Shown here piece by piece: positions 26,955-35,566 of a stretch of 64,000 nt of DNA (position 1 is the stretch's first letter; each line of letters opens with the position of its first letter). The position numbers and the translations under genes are program-made. The notes beneath the pieces are model-generated. The model ran no database searches. It was not told the DNA's origin and worked only from the letters and a program-made list of their open reading frames with translations. Origin of the DNA: Gemmatimonadota bacterium (GTDB lineage: Bacteria; Gemmatimonadota; Gemmatimonadetes; Longimicrobiales; Gaopeijiaceae). The DNA lies in contig JAUIEJ010000005.1 of the NCBI GenBank assembly GCA_030428885.1, forward strand, positions 310,001 through 374,000, written 5' to 3'.

Positions 26955-28103
26955 ATGCGCTACGAGCCCTTCCGCCTCGAGCGGTACTTCGCCGCCACCG
27001 AATTCACCACGCCCCATCTCCTGGCCGTCTCCGATTGTGAGACCCGCTCGGTGGGCGACCTCCTCGCCCTGGAGCCCGACGCCCGGGAGCGGCTCATGGC
27101 CCTGGGACTCGGATACACCGAGAGCGAGGGGTCGGAGGAACTCCGGATCGCCGCGGCCGCCCGCTACGGGCGGGCTACGGTGGACGACGTGTTGGTGCAC
27201 GCCACCGCCGTGGAGGTGATCCACACGACCTTTCGCGCGCTCCTGGAACCGGGCGATCGGGTGGTGGTGCAGATGCCCGCGTACCAGGCCCTCCGATCGG
27301 CCGCCGACGTGGCCGGGGCCGAGGTGGTGCCCTGGTGGGGGCGGCCCGGGGCGGGGTGGGCTCCCGATCTGGACGAACTGGACGGGCTGCTGGCGGCGGC
27401 GCCCACCCGGATGCTGGTGATGAATTCGCCCCACAATCCCACGGGGTGGCATGCCGACGAACCGACCCTGAGGGCGATTCTCGACCGAGCCGAGGCCCGG
27501 GGAGTCCGGGTGTTCTGCGACGAAGCGTATCGCGGTACGGAGCCCGGAGGAACTCCGACACCCTCGGCCGCCGATCTCTCGGAGTCGGCCCTGGCCCTGG
27601 GCCTGGTGTCCAAAGGGCTGGGACTCCCGGGGCTCCGCACCGGGTGGCTCGTCACCCGGGACGCCGAGGCGAGGAAGCGGGTCGCGGGCTACAAGGATTT
27701 CACCAGCATCTGTGGGTCGGCGCCCTCGGAGTTCCTGGCGGCCCTGGCGCTGCGCCACGCCGACCGGATCCTGGGGGAGACCCGACGCCTGCTGGACCGC
27801 AATCTGGAACTCCTGACGGCCTTCATGGAGCGGCGACAGGATCACTTCACGTGGACGGCGCCCGCCGCGGGCCCCGTCACCTTTCCCCGTCTTCGCAGCC
27901 CCGAGGTGTGGGCGGGGGCGGAGACGTTCTGCGATCGGGCCCGATTCGAGGCCGGCGTGCTCCTGGCGCCGGGGGCGTTGTTCGGATCACCCGAGGACCT
28001 CTTCTCGAGCCGGGCTCGGGCCGCGGCGACCAGCGTGCGGATCGGGTTCGGGCGGGCGTCGTTCCCCCGGGCCCTGGCGGCCTTCGACGACTGGCTGGGC
28101 TGA
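26955..28103 (+). CDS. PLP-dependent class I/II aminotransferase
   Basis: A 382-residue fold-type I aminotransferase. Visible motifs are YTESEGSEELRIAAAARYG (cofactor-side helix), MNSPHNPTGWHAD (Asn that contacts PLP), VFCDEAYRG (Asp-Tyr pair) and LVSKGLGLPGLRTGW with the Schiff-base lysine and phosphate-binding Arg. The C-terminus has the substrate-carboxylate Arg region VRIGFGRASF. Features resemble the capreomycidine-synthase or VioD-like branch, but the substrate cannot be read. The start is divergent from the asparaginase gene, and the stop lies five bases before the TauE/SafE gene. Confidence 0.87.
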   Translation: MRYEPFRLERYFAATEFTTPHLLAVSDCETRSVGDLLALEPDARERLMALGLGYTESEGSEELRIAAAARYGRATVDDVLVHATAVEVIHTTFRALLEPGDRVVVQMPAYQALRSAADVAGAEVVPWWGRPGAGWAPDLDELDGLLAAAPTRMLVMNSPHNPTGWHADEPTLRAILDRAEARGVRVFCDEAYRGTEPGGTPTPSAADLSESALALGLVSKGLGLPGLRTGWLVTRDAEARKRVAGYKDFTSICGSAPSEFLAALALRHADRILGETRRLLDRNLELLTAFMERRQDHFTWTAPAAGPVTFPRLRSPEVWAGAETFCDRARFEAGVLLAPGALFGSPEDLFSSRARAAATSVRIGFGRASFPRALAAFDDWLG

Positions 28104-28108
28104 TCCCG

Positions 28109-28855
28109 GTGGACCTCCTCCTTCTCTTCGGGGCCGGAGCCGTGGCCGGCACCGTCAACGTGCTGGCCGGGGGCGGCTCGCTTCTCACCGTCCCGGTCCT
28201 GATCTTCCTGGGCCTCCCCCCCACCGTGGCCAACGGCACCAACCGGGTGGCGATCCTGGCCCAGAACGTGGGCGCCACCTGGGGATTCCACCGTCGGGGG
28301 CGCCTGGATGGGCGCTGGGTGCGCCCGGCCCTCCTCCCGACGTTGGCCGGGGCCCTGTTGGGGGCGTGGATGGCCACGCGCATTTCGGATGCGGCGTTCC
28401 AGCGCATTTTGGCCGGGGTCATGATCGGGGCGGCGCTGTGGATGGTGATCCGGGCGCCGGGGGACGCCGTGGACTCGGGTGCGGGGCCGCCCCGGAGCGC
28501 CGGGGCTCGAGTGGCCCTGGCGGCGGCGTGGTTCGGCGTGGGGTTCTACGGAGGGTTCATCCAGGCCGGGCTCGGCTTCGTGATCCTGGCCGTGGTGTCG
28601 GCCGCCGGCCTCGACCTCGTGCGGGGCAACGCCCTCAAGGTGGCCGTGGTGCTGTCGTACACTCCGTTCGCCCTGGCCGTGTTCGCACTGAAGGGGCTGG
28701 TGGACTGGCGCCTGGGCGCCGCCCTGGCGGCAGGCAACCTGGTGGGCGGCCAGATGGGCGTCCACCTCACGGTCCTCAAGGGTCAGGCCTGGGTGCGCCG
28801 GGTGGTGGTGGCGGCCGTGGTGGTCTTCGCCGTCCGGCTGCTCTGGGGCGGTTAG
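28109..28855 (+). CDS. TauE/SafE-family membrane permease
   Basis: A 248-residue inner-membrane protein of the sulfite/organosulfonate exporter family with about eight helices. The hallmark AGTVNVLAGGGSLLTVPVLI opens the first half and is repeated in the second half as GFYGGFIQAGLGFVILAVVS. It begins with GTG five bases after the aminotransferase stop. The exported substrate is unknown; the family handles small anions or sulfur compounds. The 3' end overlaps the convergent DUF4112 gene by four bases. Confidence 0.88.
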   Translation: MDLLLLFGAGAVAGTVNVLAGGGSLLTVPVLIFLGLPPTVANGTNRVAILAQNVGATWGFHRRGRLDGRWVRPALLPTLAGALLGAWMATRISDAAFQRILAGVMIGAALWMVIRAPGDAVDSGAGPPRSAGARVALAAAWFGVGFYGGFIQAGLGFVILAVVSAAGLDLVRGNALKVAVVLSYTPFALAVFALKGLVDWRLGAALAAGNLVGGQMGVHLTVLKGQAWVRRVVVAAVVVFAVRLLWGG

Positions 28856-29355
28856 CCGACGACCGCGCCCACGACCCAGCGGAGGAGGAGGAAGGAGCCC
28901 ACCGACGCCGCGCCCAGGAGCGCCACCGTGCCACCCACCACCGCCACCACCACCCCACGGCTGGCGCGCCGGGTGTGACTCGGATCGGCCACCACCCGCT
29001 CCAGGAGGCGCAGGTTGCGGTCGTTGGCCTTCCAGGCCAGGTCGAAGGCGTCGCCCAGAACGGGCACGGCCCCCACCACGGCGTCCAACATCACGTTGCC
29101 GGCCATGCGCAGCAGCGTGGCCCCGTCGGCGCCGGCTCGCACGGCGCTTCCCAGCAGGTGCAGGGAGGCCGCCCAGCCGATCCAGTCGCCCACCCCCGGG
29201 ACCAGCCCCAGGAGGGGATCCAGGCCTACCCGCCAGGAGGTGCCGGGGATGGGGATCAGATCGTCCAGGACCCGGGCGATGGTCCGGGACCGGCGGAGAT
29301 CGCCGGTGCCTCGGGGCGCGGGAGGGGCGGGGGGCGGAGGGGAGGACGGGTCCAT
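28852..29355 (-). CDS. DUF4112 membrane protein
   Basis: A 167-residue protein with a Pro-rich cytoplasmic N-terminus and the DUF4112 core. Recognisable segments are IPGTSWRVGLDPLLGLVPGV, GDWIGWAASLHLLGSAV, NVMLDAVVGAVPVLGDAFD and WKANDRNLRLLE. A C-terminal helix (VVVAVVGGTVALLGAASVGS) follows. Function is unknown. It starts at the ATG at 29355; an upstream in-frame ATG at 29394 lies outside the conserved part. Confidence 0.82.
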   Translation of the reverse strand: MDPSSPPPPAPPAPRGTGDLRRSRTIARVLDDLIPIPGTSWRVGLDPLLGLVPGVGDWIGWAASLHLLGSAVRAGADGATLLRMAGNVMLDAVVGAVPVLGDAFDLAWKANDRNLRLLERVVADPSHTRRASRGVVVAVVGGTVALLGAASVGSFLLLRWVVGAVVG

Positions 29356-29429
29356 GGCTTCGACTACCCGACGACCGGTGCCCCCGGTCCGCAACCTCCC
29401 GGACCCGGCGGTTGTCTTCCCCTGCGGAG

Positions 29430-29473
29430 TCCTCTAGACTGTCGAGAGAACGTTCTCTAGACGATCTAGAGGA
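29430..29473. promoter_or_regulatory. 44-bp palindromic operator upstream of padR
   Basis: A near-perfect dyad centred at 29451/29452. The central 14-mer AGAGAACGTTCTCT is a perfect palindrome, and the outer arms TCCTCTAGA and TCTAGAGGA also match. Only three base pairs fail. CTCTAGA occurs in three copies. The site lies 30 bp before the padR start and is the obvious target of PadR autoregulation. Confidence 0.75.
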
Positions 29474-29503
29474 AGGGGTGCATCTCCGGAGGGAGGGGGC
29501 GGA

Positions 29504-29860
29504 ATGGGCGAGGGTGTGGGAGGGCTGTTGCAGGGGACCCTGGATCTTCTGGTTCTTCGGGTCCTGAGTATCGAGCCCATGCACGGGTGGGGCATCGGCG
29601 AGCGCATCGCCCAGCGTTCCCACGAGGTGCTCCAGGTGAACCAGGGGTCCCTCTATCCCGCCCTCCAGCGTCTCCGGCGCCAGGGTTGGATCCGGGCGGA
29701 GTGGCGGCGGAGTGAGCACAACCGCCGGGCGCGCTACTACAGCCTCACCCCCGCGGGGGAACGACGCCTCGAGGCGGAGATGGGGGCTTGGCGACGCTCG
29801 AGCCGGGCCGTGGACCAGGTGCTGGGGTGGGGTGAGGGTCCCCGGGAGGTGGGGGCATGA
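29504..29860 (+). CDS. PadR-family transcriptional regulator
   Basis: A 118-residue winged-helix regulator with the PadR signature: LQGTLDLLVLRVLSIEPMHG, then VNQGSLYPALQRLRRQGWI and the wing ARYYSLTPAGERRLEAE. It is of the short class without a long C-terminal dimer domain. The stop overlaps the start of the permease gene (ATGA), so the two are co-translated. This PadR plus ADOP pairing is common in Acidobacteriota and Gemmatimonadota. The palindrome immediately upstream suggests autorepression; the inducer is unknown. Confidence 0.93.
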   Translation: MGEGVGGLLQGTLDLLVLRVLSIEPMHGWGIGERIAQRSHEVLQVNQGSLYPALQRLRRQGWIRAEWRRSEHNRRARYYSLTPAGERRLEAEMGAWRRSSRAVDQVLGWGEGPREVGA

Positions 29861-32487
29861 GAGCGTGGTGGGCCGTTCGCGCGTGGCTGGAGGCCCTGAT
29901 CTTTCGACGTCGGGAGGACGAGGCGCTGGACGAGGAGGTGGCGTTCCATCTCGAGATGGAGACCCGGAAGCTCATGGCGAGGGGCATGGACCCGGCCGAG
30001 GCCCGACGTCGGGCTCGGATCCGATTCGGCGGCGAGGACCGGATGAAGGAACGCGCCCGGGAGGCCCGGGGCTCGGAGTGGCTGCCCGATCTCGTGCGGG
30101 ACCTCCGTCTCGGGGGGCGATTCCTCCGCCGGACCCCGGCGTTCACCCTCACGACCTTCCTGACGCTCGCCCTGGGCATCGGCGCCACGACGGCCATGTT
30201 CACCCTGGTCGACACCGTCCTGATCCGGCCGCTCCCGTATGCCGAGTCCCATCAACTGGTGGACGTGCGGGAGGTGGGCGAGGACGGCTCCGCCCTTCTG
30301 GCCTCGTACGCCAACTTCTCCGACTGGCGGGCCCGGTCCGGCTCGTTTTCCGGCCTCGCCGCCGTGGTGCCGCCCCGGCCGGCCACGCTCCTGGTGGGGG
30401 CCACGGGGGTGCGGGCGTCGTTGACCCAGGTGTCGGCCGACTTCTTCGACGTGGCCGGGGTGCGTCCCCTGGCCGGGCGGGTCCTGGACGCCGGCGATCA
30501 CGCCTCGGGAGCCCCCGTGGTGGCGGTGGTGTCCCACGCCTTCTGGAGCGGGCCGCTGGGCGCGCCCACCGACCTCGACGGCGTCGTGGTCTCCGACGGC
30601 CGGACGCCCGTGCCGGTGGTGGGGGTGATGCCCCCCAGCTTCGACCTTCCCCAGGGGGCCGAGGTCTGGATCAGCCTCGATCGGGAGGTGCCCTGGAACG
30701 TGCGGGGGAACCACGTGGTGGAAGTGGTGGGACGGATGGTGGCCGGCGCCGACCCGGCGTCGGCGAGCACCGATCTCACCCGGGTGCACGAAGGGCTGGG
30801 CGCGACCTATCCGGACGTGGAGACGGTCGCCGTCCGGGTGGAGGGGCTCAAGAGCCGCCTCGTCTCCTCCACGGCCCGACCTCTGGCTCTGCTCCTGGCC
30901 GCGTCGGGCGTGCTGCTCCTGGTGGCGTGTGCCAACGCCGGAGGTGCCTTTCTGGCCCGGGGCGTGGCGCGGCGGGCCGAGTTGGCGGTGCGGACTTCCC
31001 TGGGAGCGGGGCGGGGGCGACTCCTGCGGCAGCTCACGGCCGAAACGGCACTCCTGGGCGGGGCCGCGGCCGTGGGCGGGCTCGTGGTGGCCCGGGGCAT
31101 CCTGGCGGCGGTGCGGGGGCTGGTCGGCGCGGGCGTGCCCCGACTGGCCGAGGTGGGGCTCGACCTGCGGGTGGCCCTCGTGGGCGCCGGCGTGGGGCTG
31201 GCCACGGGGCTGGTCTTCGGCATGGCACCGGCCCTGCGCCTCACTGCCGGGGAGGGGGCGACCCTGCTACGGACCGGCGCTCGGGGCGGGGACGCCCCGG
31301 GCATGCGGCGCCTGTGGCGGGGCCTCCTGGTGGCCGAAGTGGCTCTCTCCCTGGTGCTCCTGGCCGGGGCGGGACTGCTGGCCCGGAGCATGGGGGCCAT
31401 CGCGGACCGGGAACTCGGGTACCGCCCGGAGGGTGTGGTGACGGCGCGATTCCACCTCCCCCAGGGCCGCTATGAGGGCTACGAGGCCGTGGCCGCGGGG
31501 CTGGAGCGGTTCGTGGCCGAGCTGGAGGCCGACCCCCGCATCGACGACGCCGGGGTGGGGCTCATGCTCCCGGTGGCCGGAGGCGGTGACATCGCCGGTC
31601 CGGTGGGCCGCGATGGCGGCGAACGAACCGAGGCGCTCCTGTCGTATCGCGTGGCCGATCCGGGGTGGTTCGAGACCCTGGAGATTCCCCTGGTGGCCGG
31701 GCGCCTCTTCGGCCCCGACGACGGGTCCGAGGGCGACCACGTGGCGGTGGTGGACGAGTCCATGGCGCGGCTCCTCTGGCCCGGGCAGGACCCCGTCGGC
31801 CGGCGGTTCGAGCCCGGAGGGATGGACCCCTGGCCGGACCGGAGCCTCACGGTGGTGGGGGTGGTGGGTGACGTGAGAAGCTGGGACGAGGAGTGGGGAG
31901 GCCGGCCCACCTACTACGTGAGCAGCCGGCAGCGGCCCGCATTTCTGTCGTTCTTCGGGGGGGAGTTGGTGGTCCGGGGGCGGAGCCCGGGCGCTGCGGC
32001 CGGTGCGCTCCGGGAGACGATCCGCCGACTGGATCCGGCCATGCCCGTGACGGTTCGAACCCTGGACGAGCGCCTGGCACGTTCCGTTGGACAGCGGCGC
32101 CTGGCGGCGACGGTGTTCGGGGCCTTCGCCGGGCTGGCCCTCCTCCTGGCTTCGGTGGGGATCTACGGTCTGGTGTCGTGGACCGCGGGCCGGCGCCGTC
32201 GGGAGATGGGGGTTCGGGTGGCGTTGGGCGCGTCTCCCCGTGCGGTTCGGGTTGGCCTTCAGGGCGAGGTGCTGGGAGCGGTGGCGGCTGGGGCGACGCT
32301 GGGGCTTCTCCTGGCGCTTGTCCTGGGCCGGGCCCTGGGGTCGCTTCTCTTCGGCGTGGGCGCCGCCGACCCCGTGGCTCTGGCGGGGGCGGCGGCGTGC
32401 CTCGTGGGCGCCGCTTGGGCCGCCAGTTGGCTGCCCGCCCGGAAGTCGGCGTCCACCGATCCGGCGACGGTGCTCCGGCTGGAGTGA
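29857..32487 (+). CDS. ADOP-type ABC permease (duplicated MacB/FtsX domains)
   Basis: An 876-residue permease with the PadR-linked prefix domain (DEALDEEVAFHLEMETRKLM through IRFGGEDRMKERAREA), a first helix (TLTTFLTLALGIGATTAMFT), MacB-like periplasmic domains and two FtsX membrane units. The first has LLAASGVLLLVACANAGGAF and the second has VFGAFAGLALLLASVGIYGL through MGVRVALGAS. It has no ATPase domain, and no ABC ATPase is nearby, hence 'orphan' permease. Such proteins are thought to act in lipoprotein or small-molecule efflux. It is controlled with padR. Confidence 0.9.
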   Translation: MRAWWAVRAWLEALIFRRREDEALDEEVAFHLEMETRKLMARGMDPAEARRRARIRFGGEDRMKERAREARGSEWLPDLVRDLRLGGRFLRRTPAFTLTTFLTLALGIGATTAMFTLVDTVLIRPLPYAESHQLVDVREVGEDGSALLASYANFSDWRARSGSFSGLAAVVPPRPATLLVGATGVRASLTQVSADFFDVAGVRPLAGRVLDAGDHASGAPVVAVVSHAFWSGPLGAPTDLDGVVVSDGRTPVPVVGVMPPSFDLPQGAEVWISLDREVPWNVRGNHVVEVVGRMVAGADPASASTDLTRVHEGLGATYPDVETVAVRVEGLKSRLVSSTARPLALLLAASGVLLLVACANAGGAFLARGVARRAELAVRTSLGAGRGRLLRQLTAETALLGGAAAVGGLVVARGILAAVRGLVGAGVPRLAEVGLDLRVALVGAGVGLATGLVFGMAPALRLTAGEGATLLRTGARGGDAPGMRRLWRGLLVAEVALSLVLLAGAGLLARSMGAIADRELGYRPEGVVTARFHLPQGRYEGYEAVAAGLERFVAELEADPRIDDAGVGLMLPVAGGGDIAGPVGRDGGERTEALLSYRVADPGWFETLEIPLVAGRLFGPDDGSEGDHVAVVDESMARLLWPGQDPVGRRFEPGGMDPWPDRSLTVVGVVGDVRSWDEEWGGRPTYYVSSRQRPAFLSFFGGELVVRGRSPGAAAGALRETIRRLDPAMPVTVRTLDERLARSVGQRRLAATVFGAFAGLALLLASVGIYGLVSWTAGRRRREMGVRVALGASPRAVRVGLQGEVLGAVAAGATLGLLLALVLGRALGSLLFGVGAADPVALAGAAACLVGAAWAASWLPARKSASTDPATVLRLE

Positions 32488-32488
32488 G

Positions 32489-33250
32489 TCAGCGGATCGC
32501 GTAGTCCTCCACGGCCCGGTCCACCGCGGGGAAGAGCTTCTCCACGGCGCCCACGGTGAGGAGGATCTCCGGACGTCCGGCCCCCTCGGGGATCATGCGG
32601 GCCGGGAGTCCCACGAGACTTTCGTCGAACAGGGTCCGCACCACCGTGAGGGCCGCCACCACCGAGCCCAGAGGCGCAGGGTGGAAGCGGTCGGCCGCGT
32701 AGAGCACGAACCGGGAGTCGGCTTTCCAGGCCTCCAGCCAGGAGATCCCCGCGGGAATGAAGATCCCTCCCACGTCCTGGGCCGCGGCCCGATACGACGC
32801 GTGGACGGCGGCGAACGTGTACCGGGGGTCTTCGGGAGGCCAGACCATGAGAAGGGCCGGCACGGCGCCCACCTCCCGGATCACCCGGCTCAGGGAGTCG
32901 GTCCACTCCCGCAGATAGGCCTGGCTCTCCGGAAGGGTCGAAGGACCCTGCTGAAGCACGACGACGTCGGGCCGGAGTTCCCGGATCGTGGACTGGGTGC
33001 CGGCCGCCCAGTGGTCGCCCAGACCGTAGTTCGAATACGCCACCGACGCCGTTTCCACCGAGTGCCCCGCGATCTCGGCCACCGTCTCCACGAGGCCCGG
33101 AAGGTCGTTGGCGTACGTGAGGGAATTGCCCACGAAGAGGATCCGGAGGTCGGCGTCGGGAAGGGCGGGCCCGGTGGGGTCGCCCCCGCATCCGGAGGGG
33201 AGGGCGGGGAGCAGCGTCAGACCGAGGAGACCGATGAGGGAGCGTCGCAT
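32489..33250 (-). CDS. Lipoprotein with SGNH-hydrolase-like domain
   Basis: A 253-residue protein with a lipoprotein signal (LLPALPSGC, lipobox Cys about residue 21). The following domain has the block-I-like ILFVGNSLTYAND, where Ser after GN would be the nucleophile. Block-III-like GPSTLPE and a C-terminal DRFHPAPLGS supply the Asp-x-x-His pair. This is the order of SGNH/GDSL esterases or the related DUF4886-type proteins. The GDS of classical enzymes is GNS here, which is common in distant members. Substrate unknown. It converges on the ADOP gene with one base between. Confidence 0.75.
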   Translation of the reverse strand: MRRSLIGLLGLTLLPALPSGCGGDPTGPALPDADLRILFVGNSLTYANDLPGLVETVAEIAGHSVETASVAYSNYGLGDHWAAGTQSTIRELRPDVVVLQQGPSTLPESQAYLREWTDSLSRVIREVGAVPALLMVWPPEDPRYTFAAVHASYRAAAQDVGGIFIPAGISWLEAWKADSRFVLYAADRFHPAPLGSVVAALTVVRTLFDESLVGLPARMIPEGAGRPEILLTVGAVEKLFPAVDRAVEDYAIR

Positions 33251-33490
33251 GGGAGTGGAGCGGCTGGGGGAACGGCGTGTGCCGGGAGGGCCACGACACC
33301 GCTACATACGACCGCCGTCGGAGCCTGCCGGGGCCTCGTGGGGACGAATCGCGACGTGGGGGGACGAGCCGCGGGAGGTCGGGACGAGGGGGACCCCTGA
33401 CGGTCGAGTGTAGACCGGAGGTGGGGTCGGACGTACCCATTCGGCGCCGGTGCTTCCGGCCGTCGTCCGTCCGCGCCCCTCCGGAGTTCC

Positions 33491-34699
33491 ATGCCCACCG
33501 ACCCCTCCGTGCCCGCCGTTCCGCCCCCGGGCGCCGACGAAGCCGGCTCCGCCCGAAGCCGGTGGACCGCCTACGCCGTGGTCCTGGGAGGATGGCTGCT
33601 GTTGGCCCTCCTGGAGACCACCAAGGAGTGGGTCGGCTGGCGGGTGCGGGGTGCGCCCCGGAGCTGGGGTCTCGTGGCGGCGGTCAACCTCCCGTTCTGG
33701 CTCTACTGGGCCGCCCTCACTCCGGTGGTGGTGGCGCTGGGCCGCCGCTTTCCGTTGCTGGGACCTCGCCGCTGGGGTGCCGTGGCCCTCCACTTCGCCG
33801 GTTCGTTGGTGGCGGCTCTCGGCCACGCGGCGGTGACGGCGGGGTTCGCCGTGTGGGCGCTCGGGGGGACGGGCCAACTGCGGGATCCTTCGTTCATGGC
33901 CCAGTTCCGCCCCCTGGCCGAAGGGTACGTCCTGCTCGAGATGCTGGTGTACTGGATGATCCTGGGGGTGGCCCAGGCCGTGGTCTTCCACCGCGGGTTC
34001 GTGGCGGCCCGGGTGGGGGAAGCCCGGGCCGAGGCCCGGGCCGCCCGCTCCGAAGCCCGGGCCGCCGAGGCCCGCCTCCAGGCGCTCCGCATGGAGGTCG
34101 ACCCCCACTTTCTCTTCAACGCCCTCAACGCCGTGTCGAGTCTCGTCCGTCGCGGCGACGTTCGGGGGGCCACCGACATGCTCGCCCGCATCGGCGATCT
34201 GCTGCGGATCACCCTTCGCTACGGTCGAGAGGGTTCGGTATCCCTCCGCCGGGAACTGGAACTGGTGAAGGAGTACCTGGAGATCGAGTCGGTGCGCATC
34301 GGCGATCGGTTCGCGGTGGAGATCGAGGCCGACCCCGAAGTCCTGGACGCCGCCGTCCCACCCCTCCTCCTCCAACCGCTGGTGGAAAACGCCGTGCGCC
34401 ACGGTGTGGCCCCGGTGCCGGGCCCGGCACGGCTCACCGTGCGGGCCGTCCGGGAGGGGGAGCGGGTCCGGGTGGACGTGCTGGACTCGGGGCCGGGGCC
34501 CCGCCCCGGCGCGCCGACCGGGACCGGCCTCCGCAACGTCTCCGACCGGGTGGCGGAGGAATTCGGCGGGAGGGGCGCCCTGGAGGTCGCGGCCGAACCC
34601 GGCGGCGGAGGGCGCGCCACCCTGACGTTCCCCTGGGTGCGGCTGGGGGCCTCCCCTTCGCCGGCGCCCGTCCCCTCTCCGGATGGAGGTCGCCCGTGA
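33491..34699 (+). CDS. LytS-type membrane histidine kinase
   Basis: A 402-residue kinase. The N-terminal half has four membrane helices (about 28-48, 65-85, 100-125 and 150-170), then an Ala/Arg-rich coiled-coil linker. The HisKA_2-like His_kinase motif MEVDPHFLFNALNAVSS holds H206, and the ATPase part has PLLLQPLVENAVRHGV and LLDSGPG-like VLDSGPGPR, with GTGLRNVSDRVAEEF. Its stop overlaps the GTG of the LytTR-type regulator by four bases, forming the usual LytS-LytTR pair. The signal is unknown. About 240 bp of non-coding sequence lies upstream with no clear promoter. Confidence 0.9.
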   Translation: MPTDPSVPAVPPPGADEAGSARSRWTAYAVVLGGWLLLALLETTKEWVGWRVRGAPRSWGLVAAVNLPFWLYWAALTPVVVALGRRFPLLGPRRWGAVALHFAGSLVAALGHAAVTAGFAVWALGGTGQLRDPSFMAQFRPLAEGYVLLEMLVYWMILGVAQAVVFHRGFVAARVGEARAEARAARSEARAAEARLQALRMEVDPHFLFNALNAVSSLVRRGDVRGATDMLARIGDLLRITLRYGREGSVSLRRELELVKEYLEIESVRIGDRFAVEIEADPEVLDAAVPPLLLQPLVENAVRHGVAPVPGPARLTVRAVREGERVRVDVLDSGPGPRPGAPTGTGLRNVSDRVAEEFGGRGALEVAAEPGGGGRATLTFPWVRLGASPSPAPVPSPDGGRP

Positions 34700-35468
34700 C
34701 GCCCGAACCCCTTCGTGTCGCCCTGGTGGACGACGAACCCCTGGCCCGCTCGGCCCTCCGCTCGGCCCTCTCCGGGTTCGACGATGCGGTGGTGGTGGTG
34801 GAAGCCGAGGATGGCCCCGACGCCGTGGATCAGCTCCGGAACGCCGAGGTCGACGTGGTCTTCCTGGACGTCCGCATGCCCGGCCTCGACGGGTTCGAAG
34901 TGCTGGACGCCCTGGAACCCGACGAGCGACCGGCCGTGGTGTTCGTGACCGCCTTCGACGACCACGCGCTCCGCGCGTTCGACGTGCACGCGGTGGACTA
35001 CCTGGTGAAGCCCTTCGACGATGCCCGGTTCGCCGACATGATGGCCCAGGTGCGCCAGCGGGTGGCCCAACGGCGGCGAGGGCGCCTGGGGGGCGGATCG
35101 AGGCGCTCCTCCGGGACCGGGACGGAGCACCCCTCGCCCCCCACACCCGGATCCAGGTCCGGGACGGGCCCCACATCCGATTCGTGGACGTGGCCGACGT
35201 GCGGTACGTGGAAACCGACGGCAACCACCTCGTGCTGCATCTCGCGTCGGGGGACTCCGCCCGGATCCGGCACACGTTGAAGGATCTCATGGCCGTGCTG
35301 GACCCCCGGCGCTTCGTGCGCATCCACCGATCCACCGCCGTGAATCTGGACTACGTGAAGGAAGTGCAGCCCTGGTTCTCCGGCGACTACGTGGCCCTCA
35401 TGAAAGCCGGAGAGGAACTGCGGGTCAGCCGCCATTACCGGGACGATCTGCTCCGCACCACCTTCTGA
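34696..35468 (+). pseudogene. LytTR response regulator split by a -1 frame change at a G6 run
   Basis: The receiver half (VALVDDEPLARSALR, phospho-acceptor D58 in FLDVRMPGLDG, YLVKPFDD) reads from GTG 34696 in one frame and, unshifted, stops at 35280 (194 residues). The LytTR DNA-binding half (ALLRDRDGAPLAPH, VRYVETDGNHLVLHL, VRIHRSTAVNLDYVKE) lies in the -1 frame and ends at 35468. The switch point is a run of six G at 35088-35093, followed by C. One extra G or a -1 slip on GGGGGGC joins the halves seamlessly. A sequencing or assembly indel is the simplest reason; true mutation, slippage or phase variation remain possible. Confidence 0.8.
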
Positions 35469-35566
35469 CGCCCACGTCCCGCCCCGGCCCGGCGCGTCCG
35501 GTCCGGTCTCGCCGCGGCTGGCCGCGAGACCGCGGGATCGCCCGGAGCCCCACCGTAGGTTGGAGC

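Noticed and set aside
33251-33490. Possible gene in the gap before the LytS-type kinase
   Set aside because: Only shadow-type open frames with skewed composition are found, with no start signal or recognisable motif.
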